DNA of 64,000 nucleotides from Littorina saxatilis (taxonomy: Eukaryota > Mollusca > Gastropoda > Littorinimorpha > Littorinidae): NCBI RefSeq assembly GCF_037325665.1, contig NC_090259.1, forward strand, positions 39,545,697 to 39,609,696. The letters are read 5' to 3'. Numbering within the stretch: the stretch's first letter is position 1; each line of letters begins with the position of its first letter. A program made the position numbers and the translations under genes. Below the pieces are notes generated by a model. It was not told the origin of the DNA. It was given only the letters and a program-made list of their open reading frames with translations, and ran no database searches. This document shows positions 45,529 through 55,732 of this stretch, piece by piece.

Positions 45529-45570
45529 CAGTGGAACCCCCCTTTTAAGACCCCCCCCCCCCCCCCCCCC
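45529..45570 (+). mobile_element. Left end of a CAGTGGAACCCCCC MITE, running into poly-C and the gap
   Basis: TA followed by CAGTGGAACCCCCCTTTTAA, GA, then at least 20 C before the assembly gap. Confidence 0.6.
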
Positions 45571-45770
45571 NNNNNNNNNNNNNNNNNNNNNNNNNNNNNN
45601 NNNNNNNNNNNNNNNNNNNNNNNNNNNNNNNNNNNNNNNNNNNNNNNNNNNNNNNNNNNNNNNNNNNNNNNNNNNNNNNNNNNNNNNNNNNNNNNNNNNN
45701 NNNNNNNNNNNNNNNNNNNNNNNNNNNNNNNNNNNNNNNNNNNNNNNNNNNNNNNNNNNNNNNNNNNNNN
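45571..45770. other. Assembly gap (200 N)
   Basis: Exactly 200 N, likely a placeholder length. It follows a poly-C run, a usual cause of assembly breaks. Confidence 1.
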
Positions 45771-46012
45771 CTTTATTAGCTTATAAACATAGAAGTGAGG
45801 TAAAATTAAAAAATTACAGGGATCTTGTCATGAAAGACAATATCACACATACACGCACACACAACCATGAAACAAGCCATTCCCTCATTAGTCAATCCTG
45901 TATACACAAGGAACAAGTGTTCCTCCCTCCACTCTCCACACAATTTTTAAGAACCCTCTGCTGGAGTACACAACAAACCCTAATGTCACAGATTCTTTTT
46001 TTTATTTTCCAG

Positions 46013-46175
46013 GAAGAACCGCTACATAGGATACCGACAGTTGGTGAGGTGGTGTCATGGTGTGCTAGGGAGGAAAGTCAGGATACCTCTACCTTCATGT
46101 GCGGTACGGGCCATCAGAAATGCATTTCCTTCCGAGGATACTTACAGAGGATTTGAGTGGCCCGAGCTTCCATGA
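46013..46175 (+). CDS. Terminal exon, P2X7 C-terminal-like domain
   Basis: After a strong acceptor (TTTTTATTTTCCAG), the exon reads KNRYIGYRQLVRWCHGVLGR then KVRIPLPSCAVRAIRNAFPS and EDTYRGFEWPELP, TGA. It matches the last part of P2X7 receptors (AYR.Y..W..G...LPSC...IR.EFP...Y.GF..P), a domain found alone in many invertebrate proteins. In P2X7 it lies in the cytoplasmic ballast. AATAAA at 46209 gives a plausible 3' end. Upstream exons would lie in or before the gap, or are lost. It converges with the THAP-type relic. Confidence 0.6.
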
Positions 46176-46309
46176 AAATAGTAAAATGAAAATGTATGTT
46201 TTAATTAGAATAAAATGCATCACTTATAAAATAAAACAGTAATCCCATTCAAGTGAATTTTGTTCTGTATGTGGTTGATGTCAACAGCGGTGGGAAAATG
46301 TGGGATCAG

Positions 46310-47945
46310 TTAATTAGGGTATCTTGTACTGTAGGTTGCAGCAGCTTTTTCTCTGAATGGGTGGTGGTATGCAGCGGCCAAAGAGTCAGGTATGTCACGA
46401 AATTTCGCAGGGAGAGAAGTTTGTGAGTCCCCTGGATTCTCGGTCAGCTTCTCAGAGATGTTGACACAGTCTTGACACGTAACCTGTAAATGTAACGATG
46501 AATAGCTCAGGATGAGATAGTCGTGAAAAGACATTATCAGTACTGAACCAAGTTCAGTTTTTATGCTTGCAGAAATGCATAAACTAAGAAGAATGCTGCA
46601 GTTATAGGGGATACCCAACTGGGAAAATATTGATAGTCTGTAAATGTAATCTTTCTCTCTGTGCCTTTTCCCCTCTGCAGTTGTGTGTGTGTGTCTGTGT
46701 GTGTGTGTGTGTGTTTACATACTGTGCACAATTCCAGAATTCTGAACAAAAATATGAGTATGAGAAAAGATTAGTATCTTTACTTGTGTGTGTGTGCTAA
46801 AAAACAGCAGTCTGTAGTTACCCTGCGTGTAACTTACCGTAAGTTGGTGGCCCTTTGGACTTTCTCACACTGTACTCTCCTTTCTTTGCTTTTGGGAATA
46901 ATAATAATAATATAATAATAAATGAGCATTTATATAGCGAAACATCATAACTTTACAATTATGCTTTTTGCGCTTGAAACATTTAAAATTAAAACACAGT
47001 TATACAAATAAAACACCGATTCCTTTTCGTCTATAAAATTACCTCGTCGGTCAAGGCATATCAAAAACATGAATAAAAAAGGTAGTGAAAAACAAGGAAA
47101 TACCAGCTGAATACCCTTAATCAAACAAAACATGTTATCAACAATACTGAAAACAACCCTAGATGTTCATATACATTATCACATGTGGATTTCCTTCCTC
47201 GTTCATCAAGCGCATCACCTATGTCCCCATTTTCATTGTAATGCAGAGCTGCAAGGAACAGCCTGAAAACACGACAACAATTCAAAGGCACTGAATCAAT
47301 GACTTTCAAATTCAAAACTTGTATACATTTATACATGTATAACCTCATATATTATAAATAATGTACCCTTTCTTCCCTCCTGTCTCTGATTCTCCCTCAC
47401 CCTCTCTGTCTATCTCATACTTTCACCCATCTTTAGAGAAGAGCATTGTTTACCTGCAGTACATTCCCAAGTATATGAGAAGGAGGTGTGTTTGGGGTAC
47501 ACAAACAAATCGAGCCGCACTTGCCTTCATAACTTCTCGTTTCCGTCGCCTCTTTCTCCGGTTGGATTCTACGTCAACCGTCTCCACTGTCTTTTTTTGC
47601 TGCATTCAATCTCTTCTGAACATCGATGCACGTTAGTGGCATCACTGACGGGACAGCATCCTCCTTCTACCTCCGTTTTGGACGATAACCGAGTTCGAAT
47701 TCGAACAAGGGTGCTGTGAACTCGTCTGCAAATGCATCGTCGGCAAAATGCTGTCCGCATACAACTTGGTTGTCTTTTGGTTGTGAAAAATCTTTTCTGG
47801 AAGTTTTCACAAAGTTAATCCAAGCTCTCCTTATGTCAGTGAGGGACTTTAGAAAACCCCTGAGTACTTTAATTATTCCTTGCTTGTTTGCCGAGGTAAT
47901 ATTACAGCCGTAAACAACACCACTGGCAGCTTGATCCAAGACCAA
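46310..47945 (-). pseudogene. THAP-type gene relic in three pieces
   Basis: Piece 1 (47945-47590): ATG then VVYGCNITSANKQG...RRAWINFVKTSRKDFSQPKD NQVVCGQHFADDAF, a THAP finger with C...W...C-x2-H-F. The first Cys is Gly and the usual FPK reads FLK. TAG interrupts at 47667, then KEDAVPSVMPL continues in frame. Piece 2 (47262-47192, after TTTTCAG): LFLAALHYNENGDIGDALDE RGRKS. Piece 3 (46483-46310, after ATTTACAG): VTCQDCVNISEKLTENPGDS...SLAAAYHHPFREKAAATYST RYPN, TAA. Pieces 2 and 3 fit a pattern I recall from invertebrate proteins of unknown function (LHFNEN..., then ...P.K.EAI..Y.SRF at the C-terminus). A middle segment is not found. Could be host-derived or a DNA-transposon gene. Confidence 0.5.
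46895..47110 (-). mobile_element. SINE-like repeat with ATT-rich end
   Basis: (AAT)n followed by GAGCATTTATATAGCG and GCGCTTGAAACATTTAAA, a common SINE/LINE 3'-tail pattern read on the minus strand. It lies between pieces of the THAP relic. Confidence 0.4.
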
Positions 47946-48183
47946 GTGCTCGCAGCTGTGGCGGCTGCTCCCCTTACTACGTCATCAGTGGAGAAAATCT
48001 ATTTTTAGCATCATCGTTTTGTTTCAGCAGAAGGCTGGCACGCTGCTAGCTTTGACGGGGTTTTCCCACTCGCTGCGTGAGCTACTCGCGTCTTTGGGCC
48101 TTTTGAGTGGTGGGGATGGAACACATATGAGTGTATGTTTGCATTGGTAATAAGAGTTTTTGTTTGAAAATTTGGGTTTAGAT

Positions 48184-48334
48184 GCACTTTAAGACTTCCT
48201 CCCTTTTTACCTTGTTTTTGCAGACTTTCTGTTCATGAATATCCTCTGTAAAATTACCCCCATTTTAAAACTCCCTCCTTTTTAAGACCTGATTTTCTCA
48301 GATTTTTGGAGGTCTTAAAAGGGGGGTTCCACTG
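48184..48334. mobile_element. CAGTGGAACCCCCC-family MITE, degraded left end
   Basis: Ends AAAAGGGGGGTTCCACTG then TA. The internal TTACCCCCATTTTAAAACTC matches 42048-42070. Confidence 0.65.
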
Positions 48335-48443
48335 TATTGAATATGTTGCAAATTAGCATTTTCAGTTTGGTAGCTTCAGGTTTGGTTATAATGGAACTTG
48401 AGCACCTCTGAGGCAGCGTTTTATATCTGCTCAAATGGATGTG

Positions 48444-48688
48444 TTATTTATTGACAAGCCATGATATAGTGAATACTTTATGCATAACGTGTGTTGACTA
48501 TTCAAGTTGCAAATTTGCTGTGTGTGCCTTTTACTGTTTAATTACATCTCGAGTAGAACTAGAAGTTATTTATTGACAAGCCATGAAATAGTGAATACTT
48601 TATGCATAACATTTGTTGACTATTCAAGTTGCAAATTTGCTGTGTATGCCTTTTACTGTTTAATTAGATCTCGAGTACAACTAGAAGT
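48444..48688. repeat. 122-bp tandem duplication
   Basis: TTATTTATTGACAAGCCATG... at 48444 and 48566 with few differences. Confidence 0.9.
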
Positions 48689-48776
48689 TGTGTTCGAAAT
48701 ATCGGTTACTATAATATAACAGAAATACAAGACCAGTTGCAGTCATTGCACAATTTGTGTTGCATTTTTGTGTGTA

Positions 48777-49315
48777 CAGTGGACGCCGCTTAATAAAACC
48801 GCGGTTAATAGAGCCAGCCGCTTATAAAAGCCGATTTCAGACGGTCCGGATTTATCACTATATCTTATGTATTAGAAAAAGCCGGTTAATAAAACCAACC
48901 CGCCGCTTATTAAAGCCAGTTTTCTCAGAGAAATCACGTAGTTTGTGACTAAAACTCACATTATCTTGTTCTGATGTGGAAGACGACCAACAAACAAACA
49001 CTCATAGAAATGTTCTTCTCTGACAAGTAATGGTTCGTGACGGTGACAGTGAAATTATTGATGTACCGAAGTGATCAAAGTACACGTAGGCCTACATGTA
49101 CATAATTAAAACAAAAGTTCAACATCCTTCGTGAAGTTTTGTTTAGATTCAAACAAGTGTAAATGACGAAAGAAAGTGACTGAGTGACGTAAACAAAAGA
49201 GATTTTTTTTTCTTTCGAAAATGACGTATTCCTGGACCGCCGGTTAATAAATCCGCCGCTTATTAAAGCCATTTTTCGTCGGTCCAGAAGTGGTTTTATT
49301 AAGCGGCGACCACTG
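48777..49315. mobile_element. pogo/Tc1-like MITE, CAGTGG ends, TA flanks
   Basis: CAGTGGACGCCGCTTAATAA at the left and TTATTAAGCGGCGACCACTG at the right, with TA at 48775 and 49316. Subterminal GGTTAATAAA.CC and CCGCTTATTAAAGCC repeats are abundant. Confidence 0.85.
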
Positions 49316-49669
49316 TAGTACACACTTTTTGCCATTTACTGATGTAGCTGTGTAAAATATGTCTTGTTTCGCGTCGACCGACACAAGGTCAGTGCGACCC
49401 TGCTATATTTTTGGGTGAAGGATTCCAGATAACTCCTCTTGGTATGATCACATCCATATGTGGATATTATTATCGACTGAAACAAAGTGTTAACTCTTTT
49501 TTTTTTCTTATTGCACAAGTTGATTCACTTTTTTTATTATTGACCAAAGATGAACTCGTTTTCCATTATTCTCTACAGGCAGCAGTGGGGTTTTTTCTTT
49601 ATTTTTTTTCTCAATTAGTTGAAGATTTATATTTTGTTTGTCGCGGAGAAGTGTAAGGCCCACTTCACT

Positions 49670-49895
49670 GAAGCAAGGAAAATACTTCAGTGAGTGTAAA
49701 TTTCAGTGTTGAATATTGAAGATATTTGTAACTTTGTGGATTAGTAGTAGGATGAACTAATAACAATGCTTCCTTAGCTCACTATTTCAATATTTTGTAT
49801 GGTTATAATTTGAGATGTTTGTACTGTTTGGCATTAGGATTGATGAAACAGTGAAAATACTTCTTTAGTCATAGATTTGAAACATTCTGGTTTGG
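49670..49895 (+). repeat. Degenerate tandem repeats, second block (continuation of 43.3-43.9 kb)
   Basis: AAAATACTTCAGTGAGTGTA, GTGTTGAATATTGAAGATAT, TTGTAACTTTGTGG and later AAAATACTTCTTTAG repeat the unit type of 43270-43890, now nearly 6 kb away. Confidence 0.6.
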
Positions 49896-50439
49896 TTTTA
49901 TGCTTTGAACTCAGGTTCTATGTTGCTTCAGTGGGCATGTAGAATGAAAAGAGAATGACCACAATCCCTTTTTCTTGCTCACGTTGTTCTCCTTGCCTTA
50001 TTGTTCATTAGCCAGTTTAGTGAAACTGAGTAAGGCTTCAGATTCTCAGTGTCTTAATTAAACCACAGGGTAGTTTTGTTTTGTAACCCTGTTTTATCAC
50101 ATTAAATCTATCCCGCAGTGGGGCACTGCGGTTATGAAATTAAAGGCCCCTCCTGTTTTTGGAACCGCAGGAGCTTTCTAGTTTGCTGTTAGGTAGATTT
50201 TTGGTTCCTCTTTCCTGTCATGCTCTCTTTTTCTTCATGAATTCTTTTCTTTTTTCTGCCTTCTTGCTCATTCACCTGTATTTTTTCCAAAAATCTCTTC
50301 TCTTGCCGCGTGTCTCGCGATTCATGTATAGTTTAATCTGTTAGTGTTCTGATGTAAGTCCAGCAGTAGATAGGTTAAGCCTATTTTAACATACTGGAAA
50401 CTGGTAATCTTCCAGTAGGTATTAATTTAGTTTTACTAA

Positions 50440-50582
50440 AGCCTGCTGGGACACAAGTAATGGGTTAGTGCATTTGTAAACAGGAATCGCTTGACAAGTG
50501 GCCCCCTTCATCCCCCCATTCCTCGTCCTGATATGGCTCTGCGTAGTCGGCTGGACGTTAAGCAACAAACAAACAAACAAAC
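50440..50582 (+). mobile_element. SINE 3' part with CAAA tail
   Basis: TTAGTGCATTTGTAAACAGG and GACAAGTGGCCCC are like SINE family E, but it ends GGCTGGACGTTAAGCAA plus (CAAA)n as in family B. A mosaic of the two families. Confidence 0.6.
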
Positions 50583-50747
50583 CCTGTTTTATCACATTAA
50601 ATCCAGACAAACACATGCAGTGGTTGTTTTTCCTTGACCAAATTCAAGTTGTATTTAATAATTAAGTCTATACCCTAATGATCTCTGCCCAAGAATGATC
50701 ACCTCAATTTGTGTTGTGCAGTGAAAATTTTCCCCAAAATGAATCGC

Positions 50748-50865
50748 TAGTCTGTTTACGGTATCCCGACCTACCCTATTTTTTCGCGCGATCCTAGACT
50801 TGTTTTTGGCATTTGAAGAAAAAAAAAGGTCTTTGCTTTTTGGCAAAATAACTTAAAAATATGTT
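50748..50865 (-). mobile_element. Truncated Tourist/Harbinger-type MITE (copy E)
   Basis: AGTCTGTTTACGGTATCCCG and the GCGCGATCCTAGACTTG interior match the right half of copies A and B in reverse. The outer end is missing. Confidence 0.65.
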
Positions 50866-50917
50866 GTTTTTCATTTTACAGATTTATCATGTCAAACTAG
50901 CAAATGTCGTCTTCAAA

Positions 50918-50990
50918 TCCGTCGCGATATAACCTTGAACGGTTGAAAACGACGTTAAACACCAAATAAAGAAAGAAAGAAAGAAAGTCT
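50918..50990 (+). mobile_element. SINE family E, 3' tail only
   Basis: CGTCGCGATATAACCTTG through ACACCAAATAAA and (AAGA)n. Confidence 0.75.
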
Positions 50991-51184
50991 TCAAATATAT
51001 ATTTTGTCAAATTTGACGGTAAAATTAGAAATTCAGATGTGTAATTCAGTGAGTTGATAATGAAATGAGATTGCCTTCAAGAAATGTGTATGCAATCCAT
51101 GGCAGATTATTTGTGTTTGAATGTAAAATATATGCAGAACCATGTGAACTTTTTTGATTGCATTGTGTGATTTTATCACCCAAT

Positions 51185-51224
51185 AGGAGTAATTTAACAC
51201 ACACAGACACACACACACATGTAT

Positions 51225-51255
<31 letters not shown>

Positions 51256-51310
51256 CATGGGCACACACATCCAAACAGATGCACACTCACACATACACAT
51301 CCCACTCAAA
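51185..51310. repeat. (CA)-rich microsatellite
   Basis: CACA tracts with interruptions; frames here are repeat translations. Confidence 0.9.
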
Positions 51311-51356
51311 CACTTACTTTTCTGGCTGCTGAAGAATTCGTAGGAGTCTGCTTTTT

Positions 51357-52883
51357 GACTCACATGCGTCCGTCCGTCCGGAAAACTTTAACGTTGGATA
51401 TTTCTTGGACACTATTCAGTCTATCAGTACCAAATTTGGCAAGATGGTGTATGATGACAAGGCCCAAAAAAACATACATAGCATCTTGACCTTGCTTCAA
51501 GGTCGCAGGGGCCATAAATGTTGCCTAAAAAACAGCTATTTTTGACTCACATGCGAAGCAAAAGTGAGTCTATGTACTCACCCGAGTCGTCCGTCCGTCC
51601 GTCCGTCCGGCCGGCCGTCCGGAAAACTTTAACGTTGGATATTTCTTGGACACTATTCAGTCTATCAGTACCAAATTTGGCAAGATGGTGTATGATGACA
51701 AGGCCCCCAAAAACATGGATAGCATCTTGACCTTGCTTCAAGGTCAAGGTCGCAGGGGCCATAAATGTTGTCTAAAAAACAGCTATTTTTCACATTTTTC
51801 CCATTTTCTCTGAAGTTTTTGAGATTGAATACCTCACCTATATATGATATATAGGGCAAAGTAAGCCCCATCTTTTGATACCAGTTTGGTTTACCTTGCT
51901 TCAAGGTCAAGGTCACAGGAGCTCTTCAAAGTTGGATTGTATACATATTTTGAAGTGACCTTGACCCTGAACTATGGAAGATAACTGTTTCAAACTTAAA
52001 AATTATGTGGGGCACATGTTATGCTTTCATCATGAGACACATTTGGTCACATATGATCAAGGTCAAGGTCACTTTGACCCTTATGAAATGTGACCAAAAT
52101 AAGGTAGTGAACCACTAAAAGTGACCATATCTCATGGTAGAAAGAGCCAATAAGCACCATTGTACTTCCTATGTCTTGAATTAACAGCTTTGTGTTGCAT
52201 GACCTTGGATGACCTTGACCTTGGGTCAAGGTCACATGTATTTTGGTAGGAAAAATGTGTAAAGCAGTTCTTAGTGTATGATGTCATTGCTAGGTTTAGG
52301 TCAAGCATGTGAGTCGTATGGGCTTTGCCCTTCTTGTTCACATTTTCTCTGAAGTTTTTGAGATTGAATACCTCACCTACATATGATATATAGGGCAAAG
52401 TAAGCCCCATCTTTTGATACCAGTTTGGTTTACCTTGCTTCAAGGTCAAGGTCACAGGAGCTCTTCAAAGTTGGATTGTATACATATTTTGAAGTGACCT
52501 TGACCCTGAACTATGGAAGATAACTGTTTCAAACTTAAAAATTATGTGGGGCACATGTTATGCTTTCATCATGAGACACATTTGGTCACATATGATCATG
52601 GTCAAGGTCACTTTGACCCTTATGAAATGTGACCAAAATAAGGTAGTGAACCACTAAAAGTGACCATATCTCATGGTAGAAAGAGCCAATAAGCACCATT
52701 GTACTTCCTATGTCTTGAATTAACAGCTTTGTGTTGCATGACCTTGACCTTGGGTCAAGGTCACATGTATTTTGGTAGGAAAAATGTGTAAAGCAGTTCT
52801 TCGTGTATGATGTCATTGCTAGGTTTAGTTACCCTAAAGGTCGAGGTCAAGCATGTGAGTCGTATGGGCTTTGCCCTTCTTGT
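51357..52883 (+). mobile_element. Helentron-like family 1, outer copy (51357-51543 and 52338-52883)
   Basis: The left part starts GACTCACATGCGTCCG and runs to ACAGCTATTTTT. The right part resumes TTCACATTTTCTCTGAAG and ends GCCCTTCTTGT at 52883. Split by the inner copy in a T run. No duplication at the junction. Confidence 0.75.
51544..52337 (+). mobile_element. Helentron-like family 1, inner nested copy
   Basis: Complete: left hairpin, (CCGT)n, right GCATGTGAGTC, stem-loop GGGC-TTT-GCCC, TTCTTGT. Very close to the copy at 24798. Confidence 0.8.
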
Positions 52884-53680
52884 CTCAGTTTTCGGGGACT
52901 GAATACTGCTGGATTTGTGAGGGAAAAAGTAGTAAATAAAATTTAAGTTTGATTTATATACATATGTTAGTTTGATTCAATCATAACGGCAGCAGTAATT
53001 ATGTACATGGCCGTTTTCCAAACACCCCTTCCCTTTCCCTCACGCCCCCCTCCCCCCCTTATGGCAGCTTTTTGTTCATTTATCTTTCATTCTGTTCAAA
53101 GTTTTTGCTGTTCGTGTGAACCTTGTTTTGATCTTGGTTGGTATGGATTAGTTTTCAATTTCATTTATTTTATTAATTTAAAAATCATGGTAGCTATGAC
53201 AAATTTGTCCATTCCTTGATGTATAAAATGATGTGTGCTCTATTCTGAAATTACATGCTGAAAGTTTGTGGTTTTAGCTTTCACCTGTTAGTTTTTCTAC
53301 AGTTGACCGACCCCTCCCCCCCCCCCCCCCCCCCCCTCCTCTTTCTGTCGTAAAAGGAGGTAAATTTATAGAGGTTCTGAACAGAAAGTCTTCAAAGGTA
53401 GCATATCCACTGTATTGTCATGCAATGACATTTTTACAGATAATTTAAGATTGTTTTGCGCATGATTTACAAGTGAGAGGACAACTGTGCAGCACCTGTT
53501 TCTAATTTATATGCTGATGATTAATTTTTATTTTTTTTTACTTTTCTGAATGTGTAAATGTAATGTATGTAACTTTTTGTTCTTCTCTCCCCTCTTCATT
53601 TTTTCTCTTTTATTTTTCATTGTGTGTGTGTGTTTTGTAAGGTGACTTTGAATCACAAATATTTCCTTATTTGTCTTCTC
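52884..53680. other. No gene recognised; poly-C at 53317-53337
   Basis: AT-rich, with no clear open frame or repeat family. May be part of an ancestral 3' UTR. Confidence 0.5.
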
Positions 53681-53692
53681 AATGCAAAAGAA

Positions 53693-54060
53693 GCCCCCCG
53701 CGGGTTAGGGGGAAGAATTTACCCGATGCTCCCCAGCATGTCGTAAGAGGCGACTAACGGATTCTGTTTCTCATTTTACCCTTGTTAAGTGTTTCTTGTA
53801 TAGAATATAGTCAATGTTTGTAAAGATTTTAGTCAAGCAGTATGTAAGAAATGTTAAGTCCTTTGTACTGGAAACTTGCATTCTCCCAGTAAGGTAGTAT
53901 ATTGTACTACGTTGCAAGCCCCTGGAGCAATTTTTTGATTAGTGCTTTTGTGAACAAGAAACAATTAACAAGTGGCTCTATCCCATCTCCCCCCTTTCCC
54001 CGTCGCGATATAACCTTGAACGGTTGAAAACGACGTTAAACACCAAATAAAGAAAGAAAG
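53693..54060 (+). mobile_element. SINE family E, full copy
   Basis: GCCCCCCGCGGGTTAGGGGG start; tail AAGAAAG. Perfect 12-bp duplication AATGCAAAAGAA at 53681-53692 and 54061-54072. Confidence 0.92.
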
Positions 54061-54072
54061 AATGCAAAAGAA

Positions 54073-55372
54073 ATTTCAGCTCTGAGGGGAAATAAATGAC
54101 ACTTTAATTGTGCGTGCGTGGGTTAGTGTGCATGTATTTCTGTTCTTTCTCTCCCCCTCACCCCCTCCCAGTTTATGGGATTTATTCTGATCTGTGAAAA
54201 CCTTGTTAGACTTAAAAACAAGCCTTCTAAAGTTCTTTGTGTCTTGGATTGTTTTTCGTATTTTTTTCGACGACATTTTACTCCTCTTATTCACATAAGT
54301 ACATACTGATTATGCTGAAGTGGTACTTGTATTTCAATTCCTGCAAGACTACTGCAGGATACTTGATACAAGCTCATTTTATGCAGCTAATGTTCAGATT
54401 AATGTAAATGGATTCTGTGAAAAATAATGTGTGCCTTTTGTAAACTTGTTTTGTGTGATATATACATGCGTTTTGTGTGATACTGAAGTACTACGACTTT
54501 GAGTGAATTTTTATGTATGAAAGTATTTCTTCATCATTGTCTAAGTATGGATGGAACTTTTTGTGTGAGCGATTATTTTTCGTCTACACAAATGTAAAAT
54601 GTATGGAACTACATCATAAGATCAGCGCAAAAGAAGGGGTACTCTTTGAACATGTATATTTATGACAGGGCTCCTGCATTGCTGTCAATGTCAAATGTTT
54701 TTATTTTTTAATTTTTTAGTGAGAGCCCTGATATCAAGATTACTGAGGCATGCGCCTTGAGACTAATATTTATGTTCAAATATTCTCCCAGTATTGAAAA
54801 ACATGTTTTCACTTTGCCGGCTGCTTGCACGAGCAGAGCTCCCGCTTTTCCACAAATTGGCAGATTTCCCAGAAATGTGAAATTGAGAAACCTATAAATG
54901 TGCTCTGGTTTGCAACATGTACAATTTTGAATGTAATTTTTTAAGATGTCCAGACCACCTTCCCGAATTTCAGGGATTTTTTTCTTTTTCATCAGCAGGA
55001 TCCTTGCATGAACCATTCTGGGAACCTGAAATATATGATTAGACTTTGTGTATGTATGGCTCCAATTTGAAAAAAACAAAGTTGGCAATTCCAACGTTTA
55101 CACTGAAGGGATCCATACTGCATTGGGTTATATTCCTGAAAGTCTTTTGTGTTAAAATGAAATGTCTTTTTTCTGTCTTGGATTGCAATACTGTTGTGTG
55201 CATCAATAAAAAATATTCTTAACCATCACTGGCTGTGTTTTGTGGGACTGAAGTGGTAGAAACATGTTATGTTGTTGAGAATTGGTTTGGGTTTTTAAAG
55301 CAGAAATAGTGCTTTTTAGTGTAATCGAAAAGTACACTTTCTTTCAGACAAAGGATTCTTCCACATATAAAT
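54073..55372. other. No coding gene recognised; possible polyadenylation site at 55207
   Basis: AATAAA at 55207 is followed within 30 bases by a GT-rich stretch (GGCTGTGTTTTGTGGG), a good + strand cleavage-site arrangement. It may end a very long PCL (or P2X7-C-like) 3' UTR. The minus frame 54708-55094 shows no family pattern. Confidence 0.4.
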
Positions 55373-55386
55373 GGAAGTCCTTTGTA

Positions 55387-55582
55387 CTGGAAACTTGCAT
55401 TCTCCCAGTAAGGTCATATATTGTACTACGTTGCAAGCCCCTGGAGCAATTTGTTGATTAGTGCTTTTGTGAACAAGAAACAATTAACAAGTGGCTCTAC
55501 TATCCCATCTCCCCCTTTCCCCGTCATGATATAACCTTGAACGGTTGAAAACGATGTTAAACACCAAATAAAGAAAGAAAGA
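55387..55582 (+). mobile_element. SINE family E, 5'-truncated, with target duplication
   Basis: Begins in mid-element at GTCCTTTGTACTGG and ends in AAGAAAG. Perfect 14-bp duplication ACATATAAATGGAA at 55373-55386 and 55583-55596, so truncation happened at insertion. Confidence 0.93.
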
Positions 55583-55732
55583 ACATATAAATGGAAATTT
55601 GCGGTTCAATAGGCTCCCTGTGCCATCCACATGATTAACTAGTGCCCACACAATGCATTATATATACACCAACACAATGTCTCCTGTCTTAATATTTTCT
55701 GCCTTTGCTTTTTTGGAATCTGTTCTCATCAG

